Below are positions 35,755 to 46,626 of a DNA stretch of 64,000 nucleotides, piece by piece. The position numbers and the translations under genes were made by a program. The DNA comes from Cryptomeria japonica. Lineage: Eukaryota; Streptophyta; Pinopsida; Cupressales; Cupressaceae. Under the pieces are notes generated by a model. It made no database searches and was not told where the DNA came from. It worked only from the letters and a program-made list of their open reading frames with translations. The number at the start of each line of letters is the position of its first letter. Within the stretch, counting starts at the first letter, position 1. The DNA lies in NCBI RefSeq assembly GCF_030272615.1, contig NC_081409.1:618497255-618561254 (forward strand), in the 5' to 3' direction.

Positions 35755-36800
35755 GCTACATCACAATCCAAAGTAGATCATAGGGGATAAGGATGTAGGA
35801 ATACTTACAAGAAGAAAGGTCAGAGAGAATTATTGCATGATTTCTAAATTTGAACCCAAAAAATTTAAAGAGGCACACAAAGATGAAGACTAGATTAAGG
35901 CTATGGAAGATGAACTTGACTAGATAGAAAAGAATAGTACATGGCCTTTGGTACCCAGACCTAAGCACAAAAATGTTAATGGAACCAAATGGGTTTTTAG
36001 AAACAAGATGAATGAATATGGCAGAGTTGTAAGAAACAAAGCAAGATTGGTATTTAAGGGATATGCTCAAGAAGAAGTAGAAGACTATGGAGAAACCTTT
36101 TCTCTAGTAGCTAGATTGGAAGGAGTTTGAATGCTACTTGCATATGTAGCCTTCAAGGGATTCAAAGTGTATTAGATGGATGTGAAATCTGCATTCTTGA
36201 ATGGAATACTTGAAAAGGAAGTGTATATAGAGCAACCAGATGGGTTTGCCCTATCAGAAGACAGTGATATGGTGTGTAGGCTACATAAAGCCTTGTATGG
36301 ATTGAAGCAAGCTCCTAGAGCATGGTATGAATATTTACACTCCCATCTTGTGAATATTGGATTTGAAAGAACAAATGAAGATAACAATATCTATTTGAAG
36401 ACAGATCTGTGAAGTGTTTGTTGATGACATAATTTTTGGTGGAGATGACAAGATGAGCCATGCATTTGCAGATGAAATGAAGAAGGAATTAGAGATGTCA
36501 CTAATCAGAGAGATTAAGTTCTTCATTGGACCATAGATTCAACAAATGAAAGATGGTATCTTTATCACTCAGTCCAAGTATGTCAAAGAGGTGTTGAAGA
36601 CCTTTGGCATGGAAGACAGCAAACCAGTTGGTACACCAATGATGACTGGTTGTAAATTGTCAAAAGAAGATGACTCAATGTTGGTGAATGAGAAGGAATA
36701 CCAGTCAATCTCTGGTAAGTTGCACTATGTAGTACATAATAGACCAAACATTGCACATGCAGTGGGAATTGTTGCACGTTTCTAGAAAAGTCCAAGAGAA
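35755..36800 (+). pseudogene. Reverse transcriptase of C1
   Basis: Copia RT blocks are NGTKWVFRNKMNEYGRVVRN, KARLVFKGYAQEEVEDYGET, VKSAFLNGILEKEVYIEQPD, LYGLKQAPRAWYEY, then the active site FVDDIIFGGD after a small frameshift at about 36410. GIFITQSKYVKEVLKTFGME and the start of the connection domain (QSISGKLHYVVHNRPNIAHA) complete it. Five or more stops are present, several of them TAG at codons that are usually Trp or Gln in the family. Confidence 0.9.
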
Positions 36801-37363
36801 TCCCACTTGGTAGCAGTAAAGCAAATTCTTAGATATCTGAAGGGAACTATAGATTATGGATTGTGGTATCCATACAGTAAAATCTCAAAGTGTTTACTGA
36901 TACCAATTGGGCTAGTAATATGGATGACCGGAAGAGAAGAACTGGTGATGCATTCTTTCTCGGTGGTAGACTAGTCTCATGGATAAGCAAGAAGCAGAGT
37001 TGTATCTCTCAGTCCACAACAAAAGTAGAATATGTAGTAGCATTTATGAACTGCACTTAGACAATTTGGATGAAGCATGTATTAAGTGGTTTCAAAGTCC
37101 CTATATCTAAACCGGTGAGTATATTTTGTGATAACACAAGTGCAATTAATGTTTCCAAGAATCCGGTATTGCATGCTAGAACCAAGCACTTCGAGCTCAA
37201 GTATCATTTCTTGAGGGAGAAAGTTCAGAACAAAGAGGTTGTATTGGAACATGTTTCCAGTAAAGAGCAGTTAGCAGATATATTCACCAAGCCTCTACCG
37301 AAGGCTACATTTACCTATTTAAGAGGTGAATTAGGGGTGCTACCCCTTCAAGAGGTTAACTAA
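36801..37363 (+). pseudogene. RNase H of C1
   Basis: Copia RNase H blocks include KQILRYLKGTIDYGLWY, IFCDNTSAINVSKNPVLHAR, TKHFELKYHFLREKVQ and EQLADIFTKPLPK, close to the normal C-terminus, with the stop at 37361. The middle (about 36885-37070) is in a different frame with stops, so one indel lies near 36885. Confidence 0.88.
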
Positions 37364-37612
37364 AGGTATGTGCTCCACATCAGTTAGGTATTGCATTGTC
37401 AAATCTTTTTTAGGATTGATGTGTTGAAGGATGCTACTCCTCAGGGGGAGCAGCATAGTAGATCATGGATGTTTGTGCCTCCATTTTGGCATTGTTGTCA
37501 AAGGGGGAGAAGATGTGAAGCAGAGAAGATATTTGTAGTATTGAAGACATATTATATGGAAGAAGATGTAGAGATATGTTTGTGGATTGCCATCAATGCC
37601 AAAGGGGGAGAT
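37364..37612 (+). promoter_or_regulatory. 3' UTR of C1 with polypurine tracts
   Basis: The functional tract AAAGGGGGAGATT is at 37600-37612, directly before the LTR. Two further GGGGGAG tracts lie at 37443 and 37500, as in copies A and B. No coding sequence is seen. Confidence 0.8.
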
Positions 37613-39012
37613 TGTTGGCATATGTGCCGAGTTTGATGACATGATGGGATTGTATGTTGCCATTGATTTCAATATGTTGAAGTATGAACTAGTATATTAA
37701 AGTAAGAAAACTGGCAAGTGAACCGGTATGATGGTATGAACTGGTATATGCAAAAAGTGAAATGGTATGTTGGAGTGTGAACCTGTATATGCAAAGTTTG
37801 TATCAGGGTTTCTGGTTGATGAATTTCAAGTTCGTGTGATTCGACCAATGACATCCTATGATGAGTTAGCATTGAAATGAAGATTAGATTGCATTGCCAC
37901 ATCAGCCTTGTGCACGTGAAGAATCTCCTTGAGGATCTTGCATGAAGAAGATTGATTCTATCTACTTCGGGAATGACAAAAATCTTAGTAAACGATGGAG
38001 AGTGTGTGATGGGTTATCAGCTTCTAGAAGCAGTGAAGAATGGATGATGGAGAATGTCTTGAGATTTGTTCAAGATTGTTTTACCTTATGTAATGTGTTT
38101 AAATAGCCAGGATTGGACCGACTGTATTGTTAACCTAGATGCTTAAGGTTTTAGGTTTTGGCCACCGACCTAATTGTTGTCTATAAGGTTGATGATGATT
38201 TTTATTTGAAGTTGTTGGAAAATGAATGTATGTGAAGTGATTCTTGCCAGACCGGAGAAGTGAGTTGAGATCTATAGAGTGTGATTGCAGATGTAAAGGA
38301 ACTGAAGTGGATCTGCCTTTGCATTAAGTGCTATTATCAAATCAATGTATTACCTATTGACTTCTAACCATTTCAGCAGATGGAAAATCCTTTTATCAGG
38401 TAGCTTTAATAGGATTTTTGTAAATACTTTAACAGGGTGACTCAAAATCATTGAGTTCTTCAAATCCTCTTACAAGGTAACCTTTAACAGGGTTTTAACC
38501 TCTAATCGGGTGATCCCTAGCAAGATCAGTTCCTAGTAGAACCTGTTGTAAAGTCTTTAACCGGACTAGGCTCCTAACAGAGTAGACTTCAGAAGAGTTC
38601 AATAACAACTTTTGGGTATTCATCCCCACCATGGTTTTTCACAATTGGGTTTCCACGTGAAAAAATAGTGTGTTATTTGTGATACTTTTTCATGTGATGT
38701 TTTAGTGTTTTTTCTATTAAGCGGTAATGCAAGCTGATCCAATGGTCATTGTATTTCTGATGTATTACTTGCTTAAGCATATGGGTGAAGTTGAGATGAG
38801 ATAATAGGTTTTGAGAAGATCTAGATGTTATCGGTTTATTTCTTTTACAGTCATACTGTGTTTTATCGATAGTGCCTTGATTTAGACTGGTGATATTGTT
38901 TACCAGTTAGTGCAGTCTTTGTAGTTTAAGTTGTTGAAGAAGTTTTTGTCTATACTGATTCACCCCCCCTCTTAGTATCTGTTGGGTATTTACTGTTCAT
39001 CATTATTCATTA
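37613..39012 (+). repeat. 3' LTR of C1
   Basis: Begins TGTTGGCATATGTGC; the terminal CA has become TA (TATTCATTA). Length 1400 bp, with about 38 bp missing relative to the 5' LTR, mostly near 38510. Confidence 0.93.
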
Positions 39013-40330
39013 CTACCTTTGGTTCAGTGCCTTCTAAATCTGGTGAGTTATTCTTGGTTTTCCTCTTCCTTTTGAATACCTTAGGCGGAATAGCCTCCGG
39101 TTTCTTTTTAGTTGGCGACCTCTTGGTCACTTTAGGACTAGTAGCAGATGTAACTGGTGCCAATGTTGATGGTACTACTTTATTATTTTTCTGCTTCAGT
39201 ACCTCAATAGGTTTGATCCTCTCTAAGTAAGTATCGGTCCTCTTCTTCTTGGGATCTAGTGGTGAAGCAAGTAGGGTAGAGGCATACACTATCAGTATAT
39301 CATTTACCACTTCATACCACATAGGCTCAACTACATCTTCTCTAGGTTTGACCGCTTTCATTATGCAGTGATCTGTTTTGATTGTAAAATAGATGTCATC
39401 TTCATATTTCTTAACTAGATCACCAGATATTCTCATTCTCTGGTTCATCTTTAGTTTGAGCTCATCAAAATATTTGTTCAGAGTCTCCGGATATGTAGTT
39501 CCCACTACTTGCAGACTCTCCTTTATTTGTTTGGAAATTGGTAGGTCAGTTGACCATTGAACATCACCAACTCTAGGAAAATATCCTTGAAAGTAGAAAA
39601 ATAAACTGACAAGCAGTTGACTAAATTTAAACCTCAGGGTTTTTTCCAATTTGATCGACTTCAATTTATCTATGAGTTGTTTCTGCATGTAGGTACATAA
39701 GTGACATTCTGCATTCTCCTTGATCATCCTATAAGCGGCATGCACTGCAACTATAGGAACATAATTCATTCTGCTAGCATAGAATATTCTATACCCGATT
39801 ACCATGCATGCATATTTCACCAAGTTACCTTTAATGGTGTTAATAGTCATTGCCCGTTGGTCACTCACAGAACTGGTGAGCTTTTTCACTTTGGTTTTGG
39901 TGATCTTTCAAAGAATGGGGACTTCCCCAATATTGCAAAAACCGGTCACCACATGAATTTCCTCTGGTGTATTATCATGGGTTCGCTCAAGGTACATCTT
40001 ATTACCATGCACCCTACTAAGGATAATCTTGATGTGTTCTTTTGTAAATTCTTCGAGAAAGTATACTGCATTATGTAATTTCTTCTTCTCTATTATTTTG
40101 TATTCAAGTTTAATCTTCTTATCGTCTACACAGAACAGACTCAGTTGGTAGTGAATCACTAGGGACCCTAGGTCTTCTAGTTTGCAATCAATATATCTTG
40201 AAACATAGCCTTCAACAATGACTCCTGTGGGAATTTGAGATAGGGCATTATATTTCATCTTCATTTTAAGAAACTCAGGTGCTTCCTCAGGTTTAGTAGA
40301 ACTAGAAGGTATTTTAGATGCAAAAGCCAT
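39013..40330 (-). pseudogene. Accessory ORF2 of copy B, N-terminal part
   Basis: It opens MAFASKIPSSSTKPEEAPEF at 40330 and runs with a single in-frame TGA at about 39907 to the C1 insertion. The first 140 residues look globular (VIVEGYVSRYIDCKLEDLG). From about residue 160 a helical domain contains MVIGYRIFYASRMNYVPIV and RFKFSQLLVSLFFYF near 39640-39600. It ends in a basic Pro/Lys linker (SPTKKKPEAIPPKVFKRK). The RFKFSQLLVSL motif resembles RFRFSLVLVHL in the G1 accessory ORF. I do not recognise the family. Together with 29861-31816 the original protein was about 1000 residues. Confidence 0.72.
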
Positions 40331-40782
40331 ATCTAGAAGATTCCAAATGATAAGAATGTTTCAATGAGAAATACCTTCACTCTCTGAACTAGGTTTTGAT
40401 GATGTCGAGCACACCACACTTCTTCAGAAGCTTGTTTACCACTTTGACTTCCACACTGATAGCTTGAAGTGGATCTTGTGCAAGATTCCTTTCTGAATTC
40501 TTTCAAATGCAAGATAAATCACTCTGGTTGTGCTGTTCAAGCTTAGAAAAATTCTTCTCTGAAAATAGGTAAGTAAAAATGATGACAAAAGTCACTTTTA
40601 AACATGCTCCCACCTACCATAACAAATGCATCACCATTAGAGCACAAAACCTAATTTTACCTTTTTCCACTTCATTTCATCTATCGGTTGATAGGTAACA
40701 AATACCAATAAAGGTACTTTATCGATATACTCTGGGGGTTTGAAACATTTTACCGATATGTTCCCCCTAAGCTTTTTGAAGC
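40331..40782 (-). other. Spacer between gag and ORF2 of copy B
   Basis: AT-rich, no conserved frame. It may be an untranslated spacer or an intron-like region; nothing diagnostic is seen. Confidence 0.4.
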
Positions 40783-42069
40783 TCAGTTTGCCAGTTCAGG
40801 GATTTCCACACTGGGTGTGGAAACTAGTACATCTTGTGGCTTCTCTTCAGATTTCTTTTTCCAAGTTTTATCCATATCCGCATGAATGGTTTTAACATCA
40901 ATCTTCCCTTCTGGGTTGATCGGTATGTCTCCTGATGGATTATTTCTTAGTCTGCATGCTTTGGAAGTGTGTCCTGGTTTGTTGCAATGATAACATACCA
41001 TTCCAAGTGTTTTGCATGGTCCAGTGTTCACATTTACATTCTTCCTTCTGCATGTTGCAGTAGTGTGACCACTACCACGACAGATAAAATAGGTTTCTCT
41101 CCAACTAGTTGCCTCTTCATAACCATTTGACCGGTGGTCATAGGTTCTGTACTAGGTTGGGTTCTGGTTCATAGGAAGTTCTGGGACAACTCCTTTAGAT
41201 CTTGGTGCATAACTTCCAGAGTTGTTCATAACCAACCTACACTCAAAAGCTCTATGCCCAAACTTGTTGCATGCAAAACAATGACCATTAAATCTACCAG
41301 ATCTAGCCACATTGTTTTGAAAGTAAGGAAAGATATTGTAAGTCTTTCTCCTACATACATTGGTAGTATGTCCTTCTTTAAGATAGTTAAAGCAAACAGG
41401 TTTAAACTTTTGCTTACCTTTACTCCTGTTGTTGTTCTTAGGTGCCAATTACTTCTTTAGTGCATCATTCTTGGTTCCAGAGGTCTCACCTTCCTCGTAT
41501 CTAGAGAAACCAGATCCAGTGGTATCCTTTGATCACTTTACTGATTCCAATTTTTGTTCCAACTTAGCAGCACTCTGGTTGAACTTAGTAAGTATCTCCT
41601 TTGTCTCAGCAAGTTCCTTGGAAAGAGCATCATTGGTTTCCATCAAGGTTTCATTTTGAGAAATAGCTGCATTTAGTTTAGCTTGTATTTCTTCTTTCTC
41701 TTCTTTACCCTCCTGCTAATAGGTAGTAATTGTACCGATTTCTTGTTTCAACTTAGAGATCTCATGCTCCTTGCCCTTTACCAAATCTTCAACTTTTCTT
41801 TTGATTTCTAGCTCCTGACTCATTCTGATAGTTAGTCCTTCACACTCCCTCCTTAGGTTAGTTTTGGATTCATTTAGTTTTTCCACTTCTCTGACTAGGG
41901 CATCCATGTCTGCTTCATCAGAAGAGCTATTTTCAGTAAATTCCATCAATTGCTCACCAAGTTCTCTTCTCTTAGCTAAAGAGGCTTTATACTTGATTTT
42001 GAGTTCATCATAGGCTCTCTTAGACTCAGTAAGATGGTGAGTGAGTTCCCTCATGTTGTATTCCCCCAT
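40783..42069 (-). pseudogene. Gag-like zinc-knuckle protein of copy B
   Basis: It starts MGEYNMRELTHHLTESKRAY. About 180 residues of coiled coil follow (REVEKLNESKTNLRRECEG, LMETNDALSKELAETKEIL). Next comes an array of four Cys-X2-Cys-X4-His-X4-Cys boxes: CFNYLKEGHTTNVC (second Cys now Tyr), CFACNKFGHRAFEC (intact), a box reading YFICRGSGHTTATC (first Cys now Tyr) and CYHCNKPGHTSKAC (intact). I see no UBN2-type capsid domain as in C1. Stops at 41715, 41540, 41450 and 41150 are mostly TAG. The product would bind element RNA. Confidence 0.78.
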
Positions 42070-42105
42070 ATCTCCTTCCAGGTGGTTAGACTTATATAAA
42101 GGTAG

Positions 42106-42117
42106 GCTCTGATACCA
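42106..42117 (-). promoter_or_regulatory. Primer binding site of copy B (initiator tRNA-Met)
   Basis: TGGTATCAGAGC on the minus strand, two bases after the 5' LTR end ATTCATCA. It is identical to the C1 site. Confidence 0.93.
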
Positions 42118-42119
42118 AT

Positions 42120-43232
42120 TGATGAATACTAAGAGGGGGGGTGAATTAGTATACCCAAAAACTTAAACAAACTCTTAAGCTGTTTAACTGCAGACCGGTG
42201 TAGTAGATTAAACAATAAACTAGTTAAAACATAAACAAGTCAAATAGAAAATAAAGCATTCACCCACAGAAGCAAAATCACCATAACACAAGATGTTTTG
42301 ACATGGAAACCCAAATGGAAAAAACCACGATGAGTAAAACTCACAAGTCAACTATCTATAGATTAGTAACCAGACCGGTTAAGGCCTTACAATGTTCTTC
42401 ACCAGAATAGATCCTATTAGGAATCTAGATCTCTGTTAGGAGATAAGTCCTACTAAAGACTACCCTGTTAGAGGATTTCAGATCCACAACTATGAACCAC
42501 CTTGCTAGAGGATTTACAATAGGCTTGGTTGGGCCTACTCGGTTAAGGGTTTCAGACTTGTCAAAGATATTAGTAATCAATAAGTGAATCATTTAGATAG
42601 TATCACATAATGCTTGATTAGATCCTTGATAGCTCCACGTTAATGCATTCCAGCATTACTTCAGTCTTCTATATTTTGCACTCTCTATCTCGGTTGTGAG
42701 ATACATTTTCTTGCACAAACCTAATCTTCTCTTCAACGTTCGCACACAACAACTACTTTAAAACCCTAGACATGATGTCATCATATAGGAACCTGATTTC
42801 ATGTCGGTCCAATAAGATTAGACTACAATTTACTAGGTACAGTGCATCTAGACACATTTGGTAACATGGCACAAAAACACCACCAAAGTGTCATTGGATG
42901 ATAACTCATCACACACTACAATTATACTAGTTTAATACAATATACTGATTACCGGTTGACAAATGAAGATTGGAAAGTTGGAACATAGTGTTCCAATCAA
43001 AAGATTAACTACTGCTCAAGGTCTTTGTTCCACTTGAGGTCTTCATACTGCTTGAGGTCTTTGGTCATGTTGTGATCGATAAGCATCTTCTACAAAACAC
43101 CAATAGTCTTCAACAAACAAAGACTATACACAATACCGGTTGGAACAACTATCGGTTGAGAATAACTCATACATAAAATAAGTGTGTATCCATCAATGAC
43201 AATCATAAGTATACCTCATCAAAATACAAACA
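42120..43232 (-). repeat. 5' LTR of copy B
   Basis: Minus-strand start TGTTTGTATTTTGATGAGG, end CTCTTAGTATTCATCA; 1113 bp. ATAAG flanks the outer edge at 43233-43237. Confidence 0.92.
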
Positions 43233-44756
43233 ATAAGAACTTTGGTTTTGTCAGTCAAGGCCTTCAGAATGTTATGGCTTTGTAGCAATGCTTCTGAGGC
43301 AGGTTTCAATTTTGTTGAGTTTGTTTTCAGTGTCTGCCATTCTCTGGTTCATAGAATTTTCATTGGTTTTTATCTCTTCCAGGGCCTTCTCCACTTGCTC
43401 AAACCTTGGGTTGAAGGTGTCCCTAATCTCTTCAGCTCTGGCAATAGTTTTACCCAAATCATCAACATATTCAGCCATGGATTTACCTTCACCAATGCTG
43501 ATTGTCTCCAGAATTTGAACCCTGTGGCTCAACTTCTTATTATCCTCTATAGCTTTCTTGTGACTATTAATGAGCCAGTCGAGGGTGTCCACAAACCCTT
43601 TCAAACCCTTGGTAGGAGGATTTGAAGGGGGGCTTTTCTCACCAGCCTTGGCCTATTCAGTATTGGGAACATCTCCACCAGTAATTTGTTCAACATTTCC
43701 ACCAACACTCTAGTTGAAACCTTCCCCCGTAATCTCCTCATCCACTTTTTGGTCAATGTCAGGATCCTTTCTCTACAATTTGTCCTCCAATTCCAACTCA
43801 AAATTGTCTTGCCTTTTCTGATTTTTCCTTTTCTGAATGGAACTTTTAGTTTTCTTTTCCCAAGGGGATGGAGATTCATCCTTTTCAGAGTCCTCAGAGA
43901 CCTTCGAGGAGGAGGAGGAGTGAATCTGGAAGGCCTTCTCTTTTCTTTTTTTCTTGCCCTTAGAAGAGGATGGCTTAATGCTCACCTACTTTCTTTTCTT
44001 ACCAAGTTCAACTTCAAAGTCTTCTAGACTCTCCTCTTTCTTACTTTTCGAATCACTTTCAGACTCATCACCCATAGAAAAATCAAAATCTGACCCTTCC
44101 TCCTCAAAATCAGAGATAGAAAGCCAGGGGTGGGAAATTTGATTAGCTTTTAAATGGTCATAGATTAAAACCATAAGACCTTGGTGCATGGTTGTGTCTC
44201 CCTTAGGGTTCTCTCTATGGGCTTTAATAGTAGCATTCATTGAAAAAATCAGGAAATAGGGTATGTTAACTTTTTCATCAAACTTGAAATGGCTAAGAAA
44301 CACAAAATGGTAGCCATAAACTTTGGTGAATCTACCATCCAAGGTAATATATCACATAATAGAAAATAAAACCTCCCTCCAAGGCTTAGCAAAAGCCCTA
44401 GGAGGGTAGTAGGTCTTGCTAAGCTTAACCAGATGCTTCTTCTCCTTTTCCATTTTAGGGTATCGCTTGATGGCCTCCTTGCTAAGCTTTCTGTCCCTAT
44501 AGAAATTAATTCCCTCCCTATGGAGACACATCACCTGAGAAATGAGGTCTTCATCAATGGAGATAGTTTGATCTCCCATCTTTAGGGTGCCCTTCCTCCA
44601 ATTTTTGCTAAATAAATTAGGGATTTTGGCATCCCTCCCATGGAGTCTCTCCATATACTTTGTAAGCCTGCCCTTTTGCAAGATGCTCCAAATTTCCTCC
44701 TTTTCTTTCCACTCCTTACAAGTACAGGGCTCATAGCGATGCCTGTTACCTCCCAT
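43233..44756 (-). pseudogene. LINE third ORF, N-terminal part
   Basis: It probably starts MGGNRHRYEPCTCKEWKEKE at 44756; an open frame extends upstream to 44942. It lies 3' of the LINE RNase H and uses one frame (segments 44942-44352, 44342-43986 and 43604-43272) with stops at about 44343 and 43983. The first about 200 residues look globular: ISQVMCLHREGINFYRDRKL, AFAKPWREVLFSIM, TLDGRFTKVYGYHFVFLSHF. An acidic Ser/Asp/Glu stretch follows, then a Lys-rich stretch, then a coiled coil (RVQILETISIGEGKSMAEYV, IRDTFNPRFEQVEKALEEIK). A one-base slip near 43275 precedes the copy B insertion. This is not a normal component of an L1-type LINE and is not recognised. Confidence 0.72.
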
Positions 44757-44944
44757 AGTTTCGCAGCTCAAAACAAAAAACCGAGAGTTGTAGAAAGCTA
44801 CATGAAATAAATTTCTCAAAGCGACCCCAAAGACCCAGATTGTGTGGGAAAAGATGGCATTCATCTTGTCATTAATGATACTGACACAATGATAAGTAGT
44901 AATAGACCTCCAAGTAATGCTATTAATCATTATATTATCCATTT

Positions 44945-46626
44945 ATGATCTTTGGAGTGTAGTTATATCGATCTATGAAAATGATTGATCTGGCATCATT
45001 GAGGAGATCCTCTTCACCCTTCCAGGTAACCATGTTGTCATGAGTGACCACCACGTTGGTTGTCCAGTCAACGGGGCCATTTGCTTCACGATAAATATGG
45101 TAAATAAAACATTTATCGAAGGTGTTAATGAGATCTCTAGAAGCCTTTATAATGTTGTTGATAGTCCATGAGGGCTTAGAAATTCCTTTCAGTCATTCAA
45201 TGATATTATTAGAGTCCCCCTCAATCCATAGATAGGGACAGTTCCACCTTTTAGCTAGGAGGATGCCTTGGAGAGAAGCCATAGCTTCCGCCATGTGGTT
45301 AGTTTGGCAACCTATAGGAACAACTACCATTTCCTTGCAAATGCCATTTTCATCTCTGAGAATTGCGCCACATCCCGCTAGTCTAGGATTGCCTTTGGCA
45401 TCTCCGTCAAAGTTAATTTTTAGCCATGCATGAGGGGCAGAGTGCCATTTAGCTTCAAGTCTCTTACTTTGTTTAAAATCAATACTAACAACACTCTTCA
45501 GATTCCAGGAGTTGAGTATGTGAGCTTCTAGGAAATTGATAGGATTGCATGGTTCTCCAATGATCTTGATGTTCTCCACAATAGCCCTTTGAATTTTTTG
45601 AAAAACAATAGCTTGGGTGAGAGAAGTATCCCTGAAGATGTGGTTGTTTCTTTCTTTCTAGATCCCCCATAGGATGTGAGGGAGAGAGAGCTGCCACAAA
45701 GATCTCAAAGTGGGATTAGATGAATGATAACTCCAAGAATGAAACAAATCTTAGATAGATGTTAGGAAACACCAATTTCATACAAAAATTCTTAAGAAAG
45801 CTTTCCCAAATTGAAACAGTGAAAGAATAGTGGATTGCCAAATGGTCCACAGACTCTTCCTCCTCAAGACATAAAGCACACCTATTAGGGAAGATAAAAC
45901 CTCTAACATTCAGGTTGTCTAAAGTCAAAATTTTGTTTTGGAGGATGGTCTAGTAGAAAATACTGATCTTTGGAATAAGACCCTTTATCCAGGATTTAGA
46001 CCAGAAGGCGTTCTTTGAGGGGGTTGGGGATAGCACTCCACACATGGAAGAAATAGTAATGTTGCCTTTGGGTTCAAATTTCCAAATAAGAATATCTTCT
46101 TCATTGTTCAACCAAGTAGAAGACAGGTGTTTCTTGAGATTGGTAAGGTCAGGGTGAATACCTTCAATGTTCTTCCATTTATCACCTATCCAATACCCCT
46201 CAACCAAGGAACCAAAAACTCTTTTACAAGGGGCAGCAAAAGGGGCCCAATTAGGGATTTCCAGCAAAGGCTTATCAAGCAACCAGGGATCTTCCCAAAA
46301 TCTAACTTTCCTACCATTACCAACTCTCCATTTCACCCCTTTGGCAATGTTGTCTTTACACTTAGAGGCATGATTCCAAATGTGAGACTCATTGATACTA
46401 AAATCAGAATTAATGAAAGAGAAAAGAGACAAAGACAAAAGAGGATACTTCTCCAAATTTCACACCACTCATTGTAAGAGTGGAACAATCTCCAAACCTG
46501 TTTAGACAAAAGAGATTCATTGAGGGTCTGGATTCTCCTCAGACCCAAACCACCTTTGCTTTTTGATCTACAAACCTTGTCCCAAGCCACTAATGCCATT
46601 CTTTTCTTTTCCTCTACCCAGACCAA
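44945..46626 (-). pseudogene. LINE ORF2 C-terminal part: zinc finger and RNase H
   Basis: After RT come the usual plant LINE segments: KMALVAWDKVC-type GLGLRRIQTLNESLLSKQVW, WRVGNGRKVRFWEDPWL, and a reverse-transcriptase-associated zinc finger with CALCLEEEESVDHLAIHYSF (45880-45820). The RNase H follows: WLKINFDGDAKGNPRLAGCG (45435-45375), EAMASLQGILLAKRW, LWIEGDSNNIIE and a final REANGPVDW near 45090. Frames change at about 46450 and 45590. Confidence 0.85.

Larger units (their letters stand above)
31822..39012 (+). mobile_element. C1: Copia retrotransposon nested in copy B
   Basis: It is a 7.2-kb element with LTRs 31822-33259 and 37613-39012, flanked by the 5-bp duplication CTACC at 31817-31821 and 39013-39017. 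The domain order gag, protease, integrase, RT, RNase H is diagnostic of Ty1/Copia. It lies antisense to copy B within its ORF2. All coding segments carry stops or frameshifts. It is the innermost insertion, so it should be the youngest of this nest, but its LTRs already differ at many positions. Confidence 0.95.
28562..43232 (-). mobile_element. Pol-less Copia-type LTR retrotransposon, copy B
   Basis: Both ends are exact: LTRs 42120-43232 (5') and 28562-29682 (3'), flanked by the identical 5-bp duplication ATAAG at 28557-28561 and 43233-43237. A tRNA-iMet primer site and polypurine tract are in the Copia configuration. Without nested C1 the element is about 7.5 kb. It encodes a zinc-knuckle gag-like protein and a large unrelated ORF2, with no protease, integrase, RT or RNase H. 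It must therefore depend on another element for mobility (inference). Confidence 0.93.

Noticed and set aside
43686-44142. Plus-strand hydrophobic ORFs that might be membrane proteins
   Set aside because: Antisense to the acidic and Lys-rich part of LINE ORF3, which has the coherent protein.
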